A stretch of DNA of 64,000 nucleotides from Undaria pinnatifida (taxonomy: Eukaryota; Sar; Phaeophyceae; Laminariales; Alariaceae): positions 9,801,904 to 9,865,903 of the forward strand of contig JABAKD010000017.1 of NCBI GenBank assembly GCA_012845835.1, written 5' to 3'. Positions 8,945 through 20,618 of the stretch are shown in pieces. The notes beneath the pieces are model-generated. The model saw only the letters and a list, made by a program, of their open reading frames with translations, had not been told where the DNA came from and did no database searches. A program made the translations under genes and the position numbers. The first letter of the stretch is position 1. Each line of letters starts with the position of its first letter.

Positions 8945-11720
8945 CTACATATCTTTGATCCCACAGCGGAAGTGTATTTGAATATTATTTGTGACCCAAA
9001 CCTCCTAAAAAATCTCTCCCCCCCCCCCCCCCCCCCTCTTGCTCTCCCTTACTCAAAACGCCCCACCAAATATCGAAATGCGCCACATTAATAAACACTT
9101 AACGCGCAGGATATCACCTCCTTATCTTTCGAGAGCCATCCATGCCGCTGTGTCCCCCCCCCCCCCCCCCCCTCAAACGCCCCCTTCTTCCCCATCACCC
9201 GCACCATCGCCTAGACCTAGCACCACACGTATAACAAACCCCTCACCTAAAGCCCTTCCTCCCCCCCCCCCCCCTCCAACGCCCCCTCTTTTCCGACCAC
9301 CTGCACGATCGCCTAGACCTAGCACCACGCGTATAACAAGCTGCTACATATCTTTGATCTCACAGCCGAAGTGTATTTGAATATTATTTGTGACCTAAAC
9401 CTCCTAAAAAATCTCCCCCCCCCCCCCCCCCCCCTCTTGCTCTCCCTTACTCAAAACGCCCCACCAAATATCGAAATGCGCCACATTAATAAACACTTAA
9501 CGCGCAGGATATCACCTCATTATCTTTCGAGAGCCATCCATGCCGCTGTGTTCCCCCCCCCCCCCCCCGCCTCGAACGCCCCTTTCTTCCCCATCACCCG
9601 CACCATCGCCTAGACCTAGCACCACACGTATAACAAACCCCTCACCTGAAGCCCTTCCCCCCCCCATCCAACGCCCCCTCTTTTCCGACCACCTGCACGA
9701 TCGCCTAGACCTAGCACCACGCGTATAACAAGCTGCTACATATCTTTGATCTCACAGCCGAAGTGTATTTGAATATTATTTGTGACCTGAACCTCCTAAA
9801 AAATCTCCCCCCCCCCCCCCCCCCCCTCTTGCTCTCCCTTACTCAAAACGCCCCACCAAATATCGAAATGCGCCACATTAATAAACACTTAACGCGCAGG
9901 ATATCACCTCATTATCTTTCGAGAGCCATCCATGCCGCTGTGTTCCCCCCCCCCCCCCCCCGCCTCGAACGCCCCTTTCTTCCCCATCACCCGCACCATC
10001 GCCTAGACCTAGCACCACACGTATAACAAACCCCTCACCTGAAGCCCTTCCCCCCCCCCCCCCTCCAACGCCCCCTCTTTTCCGACCACCTGCTCGGTCG
10101 GCTAGACCTAGCACCACGCGTATAACAAGCTGCTACATATCTTTGATCCCACAGCGGAAGTGTATTTGAATATTATTTGTGACCCAAACCTCCTAAAAAA
10201 TCTCTCCCCCCCCCCCCCCCCCCCTCTTGCTCTCCCTTACTCAAAACGCCCCACCAAATATCGAAATGCGCCACATTAATAAACACTTAACGCGCAGGAT
10301 ATCACCTCCTTATCTTTCGAGAGCCATCCATGCCGCTGTGTCCCCCCCCCCCCCCCCCCTCAAACGCCCCCTTCTTCCCCATCACCCGCACCATCACCTA
10401 GACCTAGCACCACACGTATAACAAACCCCTCACCTAAAGCCCTTCCTCCCCCCCCCCCCCCTCCAACGCCCCCTCTTTTCCGACCACCTGCACGATCGCC
10501 TAGACCTAGCACCACGCGTATAACAAGCTGCTACATATCTTTGATCTCACAGCCGAAGTGTATTTGAATATTATTTGTGACCTAAACCTCCTAAAAAATC
10601 TCCCCCCCCCCCCCCCCCCCCCTCTTGCTCTCCCTTACTCAAAACGCCCCACCAAATATCGAAATGCGCCACATTAATAAACACTTAACGCGCAGGATAT
10701 CACCTCATTATCTTTCGAGAGCCATCCATGCCGCTGTGTTCCCCCCCCCCCCCCCCGCCTCGAACGCCCCTTTCTTCCCCATCACCCGCACCATCGCCTA
10801 GACCTAGCACCACACGTATAACAAACCCCTCACCTGAAGCCCTTCCCCCCCCCCTCCAACGCCCCCTCTTTTCCGACCACCTGCTCGATCGGCTAGACCT
10901 AGCACCACGCGTATAACAAGCTGCTACATATCTTTGATCTCACAGCCGAAGTGTATTTGAATATTATTTGTGACCTAAACATCCTAAAAAATCCCCCCCC
11001 CCCCCCCCCCCCGCCCCTCTTGCTCTCCCTTACTAAAACGCCCCACCAAATATCGAAATCAGCCACATTAATAAACACTTCACGCACAGGATATCACCTC
11101 ATTATCTTTCGAGAGCCATCCATGCCGCTGTGTTCCCCCCCCCCCTCCCCGCCTCGAACGCCCCCTTCTTCCCCATCACCCGCACCATCGCCTAGACCTA
11201 GCACCACACGTATAACAAACCCCTCACCTAAAGCCCTTCCTCCCCCCCCCCCCCCTCCAACGCCCCCTCTTTTCCGACAACCTGCACGATCGCCTAGACC
11301 TAGCACAACGCGTATAACAAGCTGCTACATATCTTTGATCTCACAGCCGAAGTGTATTTGAATATTATTTGTGACCTAAACCTCATGAAAATTCTTCCCC
11401 CCCCCCCCCCCCCCCCCCCTGCTCCCCCTTACTCAAACGCCCCACCAAATATCGAAATCCGCCACATTAATAAACACTTCACGCACAGGATATCACCTCA
11501 TTATCTTTCGAGAGCCATCCATGCCGCTGTGTCCCCCCCCCCACCCCCCCGCCTCGAACGCCCCCTTCTTCCCCATCACCCGCACCATCGCCTATACCTA
11601 GCACCACACGTATAACAAACCCCTCACCTAAAGCCCTTCCTCCCCCCCCCCCCCCCCCGCCCCCCCCCCCGCCCCCACACCCCCCACCTCCCCCCCAACC
11701 CATCCCAACCCCACCCCCTC
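8941..11720. repeat. 397-bp tandem repeat, 7 copies, with C14-C21 runs
   Basis: Units begin with GCTGCTACATATCTTTGATC at 8941, 9340, 9732, 10129, 10527, 10920 and 11321 (steps 399, 392, 397, 398, 393, 401). The last unit degenerates into C-rich DNA at about 11641-11720. Each unit holds CACAGC(C/G)GAAGTGTATTTGAA, a long C run, ATCGAAATGCGCCACATTAA, CATTATCTTTCGAGAGCCAT, a second C run, and two CTAGACCTAGCACCAC(A/G)CG blocks. Units 1-3 resemble units 4-6 more than their neighbours, giving a higher-order period of about 1188 bp. Step length varies mainly in the C runs. The proline-rich ORFs (plus) and glycine-rich ORFs (minus) are artefacts of the homopolymers. G-rich inverse copies occur at 21380-21910. 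Confidence 0.85.
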
Positions 11721-11734
11721 GAACACTCCACCCT

Positions 11735-12918
11735 CTCTTTACTCACTGATTGTACGACTTACCCCAGGATATACATGATAAACTGATGTATTATTTCCAA
11801 AACCGTCACATTTATCCCCTCAAAATAATGTATAGTTTCCAGGCACATATTGAGCTGCCCCCCCCGCCCCCCCCCCCCCCCCCGCCCCAACCCCCCCCCC
11901 CGCCCCGACCCCCCCCCCCGCCCCCAATAATATACTGGTGCCAAAACCGTCAGATTTATCCCCTCGAAAGGATTTATAGCTTACATGCACAAATTGCCCC
12001 TTTCCCCCCCCCCCCTCCCCTCCAAACCCGCTCGCTTTTGATCAAAACCAGGCCCCCACGTCCTTCAAAACTCCGCCCCACCCCCCTCACCGGTTATTCG
12101 ACTTGCAAGATTCACTTGATAAAAGGATACATTTCCCTCCACAGCTGTCAGATTTTGTCCCCCTCAGAAACGGGTTTTATAGTTTCCGCGCACAGACTGA
12201 CTAAAATCATCCTGTTGACCCTGATAGCTACACTGTAGTTGTAAGGGGAGTCGCCGACCTATATCCTTAATGAGGACACACAACTCGTAATGCGCGCGAT
12301 CGGAGTATCACGCATTTGCAAAGATGAGTTTCGACGAAATCTTCGATCTCACAGCTGGAGTGTATTTTCATTTTTTATAATATATATATTATGAAAATAA
12401 AAATACACTCCAGCTGTGAGATCGAATATTTTGTCGAAACTCATCTTTGCAAGCTGTGTGTGATACTCCGATCGCGCGTATTACAGGTTTCGTGTCCTCA
12501 TTAATGATATAGGTCGGCGACTCCCCTTGCAACTACAGTGTAACCATCAGGGTCAACAGGGTGATGTTAATCAGTTTGTGCGCGGAAACTATAAACGAAC
12601 CCGTTTCTGAGGGGGACAAAATCTGACAGCTGTGGAAGGAAATGCATCAGTTTATCAAGTGAATTATGTAAGTCGAATAACCGTTGAGAGGGGAGGGCGG
12701 AGTTTTTAAGGACGTGGGGGCCTGGTTTTGATCAAAAAGGAGCGGGCGTGGGTGGGGGGGGAACGGGTGGGTAGCTCAATTTGGGTGTGGAAACTATAAA
12801 TCCTTCATCAAGGCGATAAATCTGACGGTTTTGGAAATAATGCACCAGTTTATCATGGGGGGGGCGGGGGCGGGGCGAGCGGGGCAGCCCAATCTGTGCG
12901 TGGAAACTTTGCATCCTT
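11735..12918. mobile_element. Large palindrome P2 (foldback-type), centre 12384/12385
   Basis: The centre is a 16-bp perfect palindrome ATAATATATATATTAT (12377-12392). The left arm 11825-12384 mirrors the right arm 12385-12918. Matches include CGATCTCACAGCTGGAGTGT (12344) with its complement at 12404; GATGAGTTTCGACGAAA with TTTGTCGAAACTCATC; AGGGGAGTCGCCGACCTATA (12244) with TATAGGTCGGCGACTCCCCT (12508); TTTTGATCAAAACCAGGCCC (about 12036) with its complement near 12720; and CAAAACCGTCAGATTTATC (11943) with GATAAATCTGACGGTTTTG (12816). The left side continues to about 11735 with sequence matched at 21180-21300. The right arm stops where the TATCGATCGACAATT satellite starts. No transposase was recognised, as expected for a non-autonomous foldback element. 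Confidence 0.75.
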
Positions 12919-13230
12919 ATCGATCGACAATTCCACATATCTTTTGGTCAAACAAGAGTAGTTATCGATCGACAATTTCATGTTTCTATTGGTCACAGCA
13001 GTAGGTATCGATCGGCAGTGTGGTATCATCATTGTAAGAACAATAGCCCAGCGTGCGGATTTATCAGAAGCTGTTGATTGGTCGAAGAAGTAGGTCTCGA
13101 TAGACAAAACACACCTATCTCAAGAGCAATAGCCTATTGCAACAATTTCTCTGGACCTATTGGGGCATCGACAAATTCGCACACCTATCAAATAAATGTG
13201 TCAATTGGTATCGATATGCAATACCCCAAC
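12919..13230. repeat. TATCGATCGA / CCTATTG satellite, right block
   Basis: Copies of TTATCGATCGACAATT (twice), GTAGGTATCGATCGGCAGTG, GAACAATAGCCCAG, GTAGGTCTCGATAGACAAAA and CAATAGCCTATTGC match the family left of the inverted-repeat block at 4111-5515. This suggests the palindromes inserted into, or expanded within, one satellite region. Confidence 0.6.
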
Positions 13231-13924
13231 CTCTTGACATTCAAGATAGGCGTATTCAATATGCTTTGTCCGGGGTGTGCTTGTGCAATGCACGTCACGC
13301 TAAATACCATGATGACTGGCTTTCAAAAATATAGTAGAAATGCTGTATGTGCAGTGCATGCAGCTGCAGCAGCAGCAGCTAAAGCTTTATTTTTCCCCAT
13401 CCGCCGGAGGATAAAAAAAAAAAAAAAAAGCAGCTGATGATGATGTGCGTTGCCGGGTGATGAAGTGTCCTCCAACAATAGACTCACGCCAACGTATGTT
13501 TGGTCGCAATGCAGCATGCGGAGGACGCACAAACAGAGCACCGCTTTCATTGTCCTACTGGCCGAAAACCTAACTGGGGGGGGGGGGCAGTTTACGTCGA
13601 CAACTCTTGACGTGTAACGATTGATGATACTGCGGGAGGGGAAGGGGTTGCAGAGGTTAGGGGTGACAGACCTACACCTAGGGTTTGGCGGTGCAACCTG
13701 AATTCCGCTTGTTGCTATTATATACCAGGTATGATGGACCGACGTGTAACAAAAAGAGAAGAAAGTTGGTTGTCGCAGGGGCATCAAGATGATGACAAAG
13801 GCTAGTCTAATATTTTTACGTTAATAACATACCAGTACGAAGTAGTATTAACAGAGTTAAATAATTGAACAGTGTGTTCATCCGACGAGGCCTGAAGTCG
13901 ACATATACCAGGGTATAGACTAGA
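13231..13924. other. Stretch with no recognisable gene
   Basis: Contains a CAGCAGCAGCAG-type run (about 13360-13380), an A17 run (about 13412), a G12 run (13576) and one TATACCAGGTATGATGG motif (about 13721). ORFs 13078-13437 (plus) and 13323-13787 (minus) overlap antiparallel and read through these homopolymers, so neither is supported. Confidence 0.4.
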
Positions 13925-14770
13925 CTAATAGTGGGTATAACCAAAGGGCCCGTGTGTAGACTAGACTCGTACATAGTTTCGGACAAATGGGAACGGAGCC
14001 TTAAATGAGAACCAAGCTTTATCTCCAGAACCATGTGGTGTATCAGAGAACCAAAATGATCCTGCGAAACCCCTTGGCCAGCCCTGTGAGAGGAACTCGT
14101 CAGAACGGTCATGCTCCAACTCGTGCCTTCGGGTGGGTGTTAACGAAATTAGTGGGGTATTAGTCCGTTTGACCACTTGCAAAAGGTAAACTATAGCTTA
14201 CCCAAACTAAGCCTTATAACACTCTCCCCCCCTTAAACGGCGGGATAGCAGGTCGGCCGGATACACGGGCGGACCTGTCATTTACCCAAGCGGCTTCATT
14301 TCCTGGGGATACCAGGGGGAGTATTTTTCAAGTTCGACATGTAATGATATCGGGAAAGTCTGAAAAGCTTATCATTGTGGATGGTGGGGATCGAATCCAC
14401 GACCCCAAAACCCATGTCCTGCCGACGACGCCATTTGTTAAGGAAATTAGTGGGGTATTAGTCCGTTTGACCACTTGCCAAAGGTTAACCAATAGCTTAC
14501 CCAAACTAAGCCTTATAATATGGGCGTAAAAAGCGATATACGCCGGCTCTATTGTATTTTTCTCGATGCTGGCTACCGAGGCGATGCCGAGGACTTCCAG
14601 CCTGAGCGACAGCTCATTCAAACGCTGCTGTACAGCCCCACAGGACTGCCATTTTTTTTTTTTTGGAGTCGTACACAACTGGTATGCTTTCTGAAAAAAC
14701 CCGTCCGTTCTCATTTTAGGCCCCGTTCCCATTTTTCCGAAAACTCTGTTACTTTTTAATAATAGTCTAA
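13925..14770. repeat. Rearranged repeat cluster with 80-bp direct and ~70-bp inverted duplications
   Basis: An ~80-bp block (TTAACGAAATTAGTGGGGTA ... AAGCCTTATAA) occurs at 14140-14218 and again at 14438-14519, with few changes. A second block, read on the minus strand at about 13950-14015 (TCTCATTTAAGGCTCCGTTC), is present on the plus strand at about 14690-14755 (TCTCATTTTAGGCCCCGTTC), so it is inverted. ORFs 13961-14182 and 14328-14888 (minus) share the peptide QVVKRTNTPLISLT only because of the direct repeat. Confidence 0.6.
14385..14490 (-). ncRNA. tRNA-like / SINE-head candidate with pol III A and B boxes
   Basis: On the minus strand, TGGTCAAACGG (14473-14463) matches the consensus A box TRGYNNARNGG exactly. 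ATTCGATCC (14396-14388) matches the B box at 8 of 9 positions. The GTGGATTCGATCCCCAC stretch folds as a T-arm with one A-C mismatch. The A-to-B spacing (about 66 nt) is longer than in ordinary tRNAs, the 5' acceptor strand does not pair with the 3' side, and no CCA follows. This fits a tRNA-derived SINE or tRNA relic rather than a working tRNA gene. The second copy at 14140-14218 retains only the A-box half. Confidence 0.4.
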
Positions 14771-15782
14771 ACTGGCCACAAACGTTTAGCCAACACATTT
14801 GTACTTGCTGAGAGAAACTCTCCCGTAGCACATGTTCCGTAGCACATGTTTTGCAGTACCCCAATGTATCCCGAACGGACAACGTCAAGCGTCATACAAC
14901 ACACAACGTCGAAAAAGCAATGGACATCAACAAGGATGGACGTCTCGGCTTATGATGGCAAGTGAAAAGTAGTGAACGCTGGTCAACGTGATGGCATCGA
15001 TTTGTGTCCCTGAAACGGCGCCTCTAATCAGGCCCCAAACCAGCCAACGGGGGCATGACACCTTGTAGGGCGAGCTGTCGCCGGCAGGGTGCGGTATTCC
15101 CCCCCAAACCACCGGGGGGGGTCTAACGATGCAGCCGGCAGGCAGCCGACGAATTTTACATAAAGTAAATTAAAAAACGTTAGCTAGCTGTATGTAGAAA
15201 AAAGGTACCTGGTACGATATGTATGAAATACAAATTGATACGTGTCCTACAGATTTACGCAGACAAGTAGGTATTAATAGTACGGACTGCGCACTTATAC
15301 CCTCGAAACGATCATATACCCACAGACGGACCCACAAAGCATTCTGGCTTCGTACCAACACCCTCCATGTACGTACCTCTGGTGTACCACGTGTAAGATA
15401 GGTCGGTGGCAGCGTTGCAGCGTTGCAGCTGGACTGGTGACTGATCGGCATTTTATGTTACCATGTGAGAAAATACGAAAATACAATGCCATAAACTTAG
15501 CTGGTGTGGATATGTTTCTTCCAGGAAAAATTACTTGCTGCTGTTGTGTTGTTGCATATTGCAGCACAAGCAACATGCGTGCCAAAGACAGGGAGCAGGT
15601 GCAAAACAGCAGTATGTAGGCCATCATTTTGATACGTGCTTTCCAGTACATCAGTAGTAGTAGTAGCCGTGTAGTCTATAGATGGACTTCCTTACTCCCT
15701 GTTTGGTACCTGGGAATCTCCTTGTCTACGCTGTATGTACGAGCTGTTGTTCATGACATGGGTAATCGCTGCTGCTGCGCAA
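14771..15782. other. Stretch with no recognisable gene
   Basis: Short ORFs on both strands (14927-15112, 15170-15451, 15219-15401, 15295-15651, 15437-15619, 15629-15817) overlap and share no known motif. A GGTACCTGGTACG motif is at about 15206, and GCTGCTGTTGTG and AGTAGTAGTAGTAG runs occur at 15537 and 15653. Confidence 0.4.
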
Positions 15783-16030
15783 TAATTTATAAAAATATAA
15801 ATACACTCCAGCTGTGAGATCAAACTCATCTTTGCAAGCTGTGTGTGATACTCCGATCGCGCGCATTACGGGTTGTGCGTCCTCATTAAGGATCTAGGTC
15901 GGCGACCCCCCTTGGAACGACAGTGTAGCTATCAGGGTCAACAGGGTGATGTTAGTCAGTTTTTGCGCGGAAACTATAAACAAACCGTTTTTTGAGGGGG
16001 ACAAAATCTGACAGCTGTGGAAAGAAATGC
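15783..16030. mobile_element. Foldback-type element fragment, right-oriented half arm
   Basis: Starts with TAATTTATAAAAATATAAAT and continues through ACACTCCAGCTGTGAGATC, CTCATCTTTGCAAGCTGTG, GATCGCGCGCATTACGG, TAGGTCGGCGACCCCC, CAGGGTGATGTTAG and GGGGGACAAAATCTGACAGC. It lacks the ATATTTTGTCG block present in 20619-22010. It stops abruptly after GGAAAGAAATGCG, with no partner arm to the left. Confidence 0.8.
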
Positions 16031-19000
16031 GCTACTGGTTTAGACTAGTCTCTAACATAGCAGGGTCGTCCTAAAAATCCAAGCGTGTAGGGGACGTTCG
16101 GTGCGGCTCGGTTTATTGTTTGGCCGTTGATGTACGTACCTAGGATGCAAACACCAACCACTCACGGTATCAGGCATCAGGTACAGCAGTAGTAGCAGCG
16201 TCACTCGTATCTTATTCTCAGAAAATTGGGTTCCATCAAACAGCAAAAAACCACCGACCCGGGCGAGTGCGGTGAGCGACTGCCGCCCGTATTATTTTTA
16301 TGTGCACTCCCGTAGAAGCAGAGGGGCATACGTGTGCGCGACACCCACAGATAGATGCAAATAATACACGTTTTACGGGTGTATCTCCTTGGGACAACCG
16401 CACCAACCACTACACAGACCGGCCGTGCCGCAGGCAACTCGTACAGGACAAGCGTATCGCCAATCACGGTGGCACAACAGCGCAGCAGTTCTTCTGATGA
16501 TATTGATATTGATCATGAACGCAATCTGAAACACAGCAGTATTTAATTGTGAGTCGTCTCAGGTACGAGTTAAAAATGAATGCGCGGGAAACCGCCGAAA
16601 ACAGATGCGAATGTTAGACACACGCATCTTCGACGGAATGAATATGTGTCCTCGTGTCGGATGGTATCGGACGGTATCGGACGGCACCAGGTGTGTATGT
16701 TCCAGTGAAGATTGTGACGTAACTTCTACACTACTACTGCTGTTGTTGTGACTGGGTCTCGGCGTCGGTACGATCAGTTTCTGCTAGTAGTTGAAGGGTT
16801 TTGGGTTTGATATTTCGACTTGTAAGCAGAATTAATTGTACAGCTTTTACTTCTTGCCGAAGAGAAAACGCATGGGTACACGGCAGCAGTAGTAGCAGTA
16901 CTATTACTTTAGCCCGAAATGTGATGCAAACACTAGTGGGACGCCTGTGAGTGCGGGAACTGCTGCCGCTTGCTGCTTGCTGCGATACCTCACCAAACAT
17001 TGACATTGTGCTCTAATATTAGCTGCCCAAACCGGCACGCACTGACCTGCCGATACCTGACACCTCTTCTTCCTCTGTGCTGTATTCTGGCGTCTCTGGC
17101 CCTTCAATGCTGTGTTGAGTGTTTAGTGTTGAATGTTGTTGTTGAGCATGCAATGTTTGTGGCGCTATGGGGTCTTCGCACGTACGGCTATATGTGAAGA
17201 TCTATCCTTTTTTCATGGTTCAAGTTTAGCCGGAATAATATTAGACTAGACTAGACTGGACTAGACTATAAAGTTATTAAAAAATTCTTGTCGGCTGGTA
17301 GGACAACTCTTTATCGCTAATAATCGAAGAAAGAAGAAAACACCGGCAGCGCATGCATGCGTATCACACGAACGCCAAAATGCGCACACCTGGGTTTGGC
17401 GTTGGGCGGGCAAGAAGCTGTATGACAGAGTGTTTGGGTTGGTTACGGTGACATTTTAGATATACAAGATGCACGCTGTGACGAATGCTACCGTGGAGGT
17501 GCAACCATTTTGTCTGAGTCTTGCCAGGTGTGATGTGTGGAGATCTACACCTTTCACCCATTATTTCTTTTTTGTTTAGAAAGCTGAAAGTGCAAGACCA
17601 AATGAACGGACCCATGATGGGCTAGGTACGGGCTAGGGTATAAAAATTAACTATTAATAGTGCAAACAACAACGGCAATTCCAACTATTTTGTGCTAAAA
17701 GGAGCCCCGCAGCTTAGAACGTGTTCAAGCCCAAGGAAGGTGCCATAGTCTATACCATGTAGGTAATACTTCCAGGTACCTCTATCTATCGCAGAACGTG
17801 TGGTGTCAAGTATACTTGCTTCAGGTCAAACATACGCGTACTTCAGGTCGAATATTTGATCATTTTGAGGTCAATCAACGAGCCCGCTTGCACAACAACG
17901 GTTTGCACAACATTGGTTTGCGCAACAACGCATGGGCACGCTAATCTCTCCAGTTCGGGTATTATTATTGTGCACGATGCAACGTGAGCGGGTTCGGGCA
18001 ATGTCACGTTTCAAATATTACACCGCTGTTGCAACGCACCCTGTTTTTGGATATGAACATAAGCGAGGAAGCATTTTGACCAAAAACGTTCATTTCGGGT
18101 GGGTGGGGCACTGCCGGTTCATAAATTTTATTAGCAGTTTACGGCCGACTTATTCGTTCGTTTCTCCGCGAAAAATCGGATGATACCACCAGCTGAAAAG
18201 TGCAAGCAGAAGAAGCGCAGCAGGTACTTTTTCACAGGCATAAAACCCATAGTACGAGTTAGTCAGAGGAAAACGAGAAAAAATCCCAAGTGGCCGCGAC
18301 AGGCAGTCTCACCATACCAGTAACTATGTTCTAGCCCTAACTAACAGTAACAGCAAATCTGGTAACGGTGCGATGGCACTATTCACATAGACTAAAATAG
18401 GTACTACTCCTGGGGGTCGTCGTACTTTTAACAACATATAAGATTAGGCAGGCTCCCGAAATAGCCAGGGGAAAATGACCCAGAACCAAGTCCGGAGGCC
18501 GGTGGAGACGGGGGGGAGGAGGGGGTCGCGGCTTCTCACCGTTATCAACCGTTTACTGTTAGGAGGGGGGAGCGACGACCGCGGAACCAGAGCAAGAGAG
18601 GAGGGGGGCCAGCTGCAGAGTAAAACGATTGAGAGGGGAAGGAGGGGGTAATAATGGTATGGCATGCATGGTTGCAGTCTGTAGGACCATTCACTCCCGC
18701 ACCCTTCCAACGCTGGGGCGGAGCACTCACGCACCCTTTCGTACAGTGTTTCGGCGACAAGTAGCGGACATTGGGTGCACCAAACTCGAAGCACCGTGGC
18801 GTTTTTGGACGAGCCGTATGATAGGCACGCTGCATTCTCCTAGTAACCGCTTGTGAGGTGGGCTTCGGCATGTTGTGTGTACTTGCTGGCATCACAGCGG
18901 AGAATCATGCCTTGATTTACTTTTCTGTCGTCCCTACTTCCGAAGACAGCAATGAGTATACTCTGCAACTGGACCTCGTGAGTCCCTGATCATGCACATA

Positions 19001-19347
19001 CTCGCTACGTGCTACGACCCTGTTCTTATCCGCCGCGCCCATTGCGAAATAAAACCCCAGCCAACTCTGTTGCCTCCAACAAAAACACAAGAAAGAAGGA
19101 GAAGACGACGAACCTGGCTGCCGATCTCACATCGCTGCCAAGAGACGACAGACCGAGAATTCACTAGTTACGCGGGGGGGGGGGGAGGTGAGGGTAGGTC
19201 AGTGCCTGCGCCCCTCTCTCTCCTAAAATCTCCGGGCTAATGTCGCAGGTGTGATGGCTGAATGAAAATGTTCCTTGAAGTATTACAAAGTGTGCATTAC
19301 TACCATGAAACGAGTATTAAATAATACTAAACAATCCTAACACCAGC
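16031..19347. other. Long stretch with no recognisable gene
   Basis: Only short unassigned ORFs are seen, the longest 116 codons at 18444-18794 and 18545-18895 (minus, two frames of the same DNA). Recurrent simple motifs include TACAGCAGTAGTAGCAG (about 16180), GGCAGCAGTAGTAGCAG (about 16881) and TAGACTAGACTAGACTGGAC (about 17244). Near 18845-18985 lies a copy of the dispersed repeat of 2595-2835 (GTGAGGTGGGCTT, GAAGACAGCAATGAGTA). A G11 run is at 19177. Nothing supports a gene call. Confidence 0.4.
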
Positions 19348-19392
19348 TATTCGATCTCACAGCTGGTGTGTATTTTAATTTTGATAATATAA
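19348..19392. mobile_element. Foldback-type element, 45-bp left inner end
   Basis: TATTCGATCTCACAGCTGGT followed by GTGTATTTTAATTTTGATAA is the left-oriented inner end of the family. With the right half arm starting at 20619 it brackets about 1.2 kb of unrelated DNA, resembling a palindrome whose centre has been filled and whose left arm is mostly deleted. Confidence 0.65.
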
Positions 19393-20618
19393 TAACAGCT
19401 ACCGTTTGTAGGGTTGAGCACGGCCACGCGTCTGGTCGGGAAGTGCGAATACAACGTGTTTTGGACCATTGGGCACGGTGTTGTTTTCAACAAGCAACGC
19501 GTAAAACTAATTGTATAGGGTAGGCCGATATGTAGATGGTAGTGCTTTCGCAAGGTGCGTCAAGCGAAGGAAACGTACAGAGAGAGGGTTCGGGTTACGA
19601 AAGTACTACGGGTGTTGTTTGGAACCACCATAGCTTCGACAGTTATACGTTTTTGAACATTATTGCACAAACCTTGTCAGGCGTTTTTACGGGTTATTGG
19701 GTCGGAGAGATGGACTCTCAAGGCTTACGCTTCCACGTTTTGTCTTATATATGTATATTTCAACGAAATGCAATCTCAAGCAACCGCTACGTTGCAAAAC
19801 TGTATATGTAGGCAGTAGTTATGCGGTGCACATCTGACGAAGGTCACAATGTGGGATCCGAAACCTCTCGAGGCCCTTCTCTTGCAATTTGTATACTTTC
19901 CAAGCACGAAACTATTCACGTGAAGATCACGGTACACACTTCCAAGCAAGAAAAAGCGCCTTCATCCCGCATGTTTGACGCTGTGTTGGCCAACGGGGTT
20001 GCAGCCTTTTGGTCAGTTCGAGGTCCAAGCTTGGTAGCCAGACAAACCGGAGTTGATACGTTTGATACATATTCGCTATAGCCACTAGCTAGCACCTCCC
20101 CGTCAGGGTCTTCTTACAAAAAAGACAATATAATACATCACAGAGAGACTAAAATTACCAAGCGGACAAGAACGGCAGATTGCACAGTAGCCGGCACCAC
20201 CAGCCGGCAATATCAACCTGCGGCTGGAGGCAAGCAGCGCTGGAAGGGCGCCTGCCGCAGGAATTGGTGGAGCGACGACCGCGGAACAACAACATGCCGG
20301 TGAAACTCCTGAGGTCTCGCCTGCGGTGACGCAGCGAGCGGCGGCGGCCCCTCGGGGTGCTCACATCTCTGGTTACCGAGCGTGCTTTGTACGAGATACA
20401 GCAGCGACACCCCCACACCGGCGCACAGTCGGACTACAAGAGGTCAAGGACGGCGATGCTCACAATGCTAGAGTGGATATGCTCGGTAAAGAGAGGGTGG
20501 CAGGGGTCACGTGGGAATACTTTAACCGCTTTGAGACGCTTCAAAGCTTCCGTATGCTGATGCCTTTGACGGAGGAGAAACAACTAGAGCTTCTGCACTA
20601 CTACGATATCTCCGCGAT
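19393..20618. other. DNA between foldback ends, no recognised gene
   Basis: Contains ORFs of 91 codons (19536-19811) and 86 codons (19821-20081), both plus and separated by only 9 bp, then a 108-codon ORF (20326-20652) that runs into the foldback repeat. None has a motif I recognise. A GAGCGACGACCGCGGAAC string at about 20269 repeats one at 18569, so part of this segment is itself repetitive. Confidence 0.35.

Noticed and set aside
9039-11615. Repeated proline-rich ORFs (plus) and glycine-rich ORFs (minus), looking like a gene family
   Set aside because: They are read from C runs in the 397-bp tandem repeat. Their frames depend on homopolymer length and vary between units.
14385-14490. Functional tRNA gene
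   Set aside because: Acceptor strands do not pair, A-to-B box spacing is too long, and the T-stem has a mismatch. Kept only as a tRNA-like or SINE candidate.
18444-18895. Two 116-codon minus-strand ORFs as a gene
   Set aside because: They are two frames of the same DNA, overlap a dispersed-repeat fragment, and show no motif.
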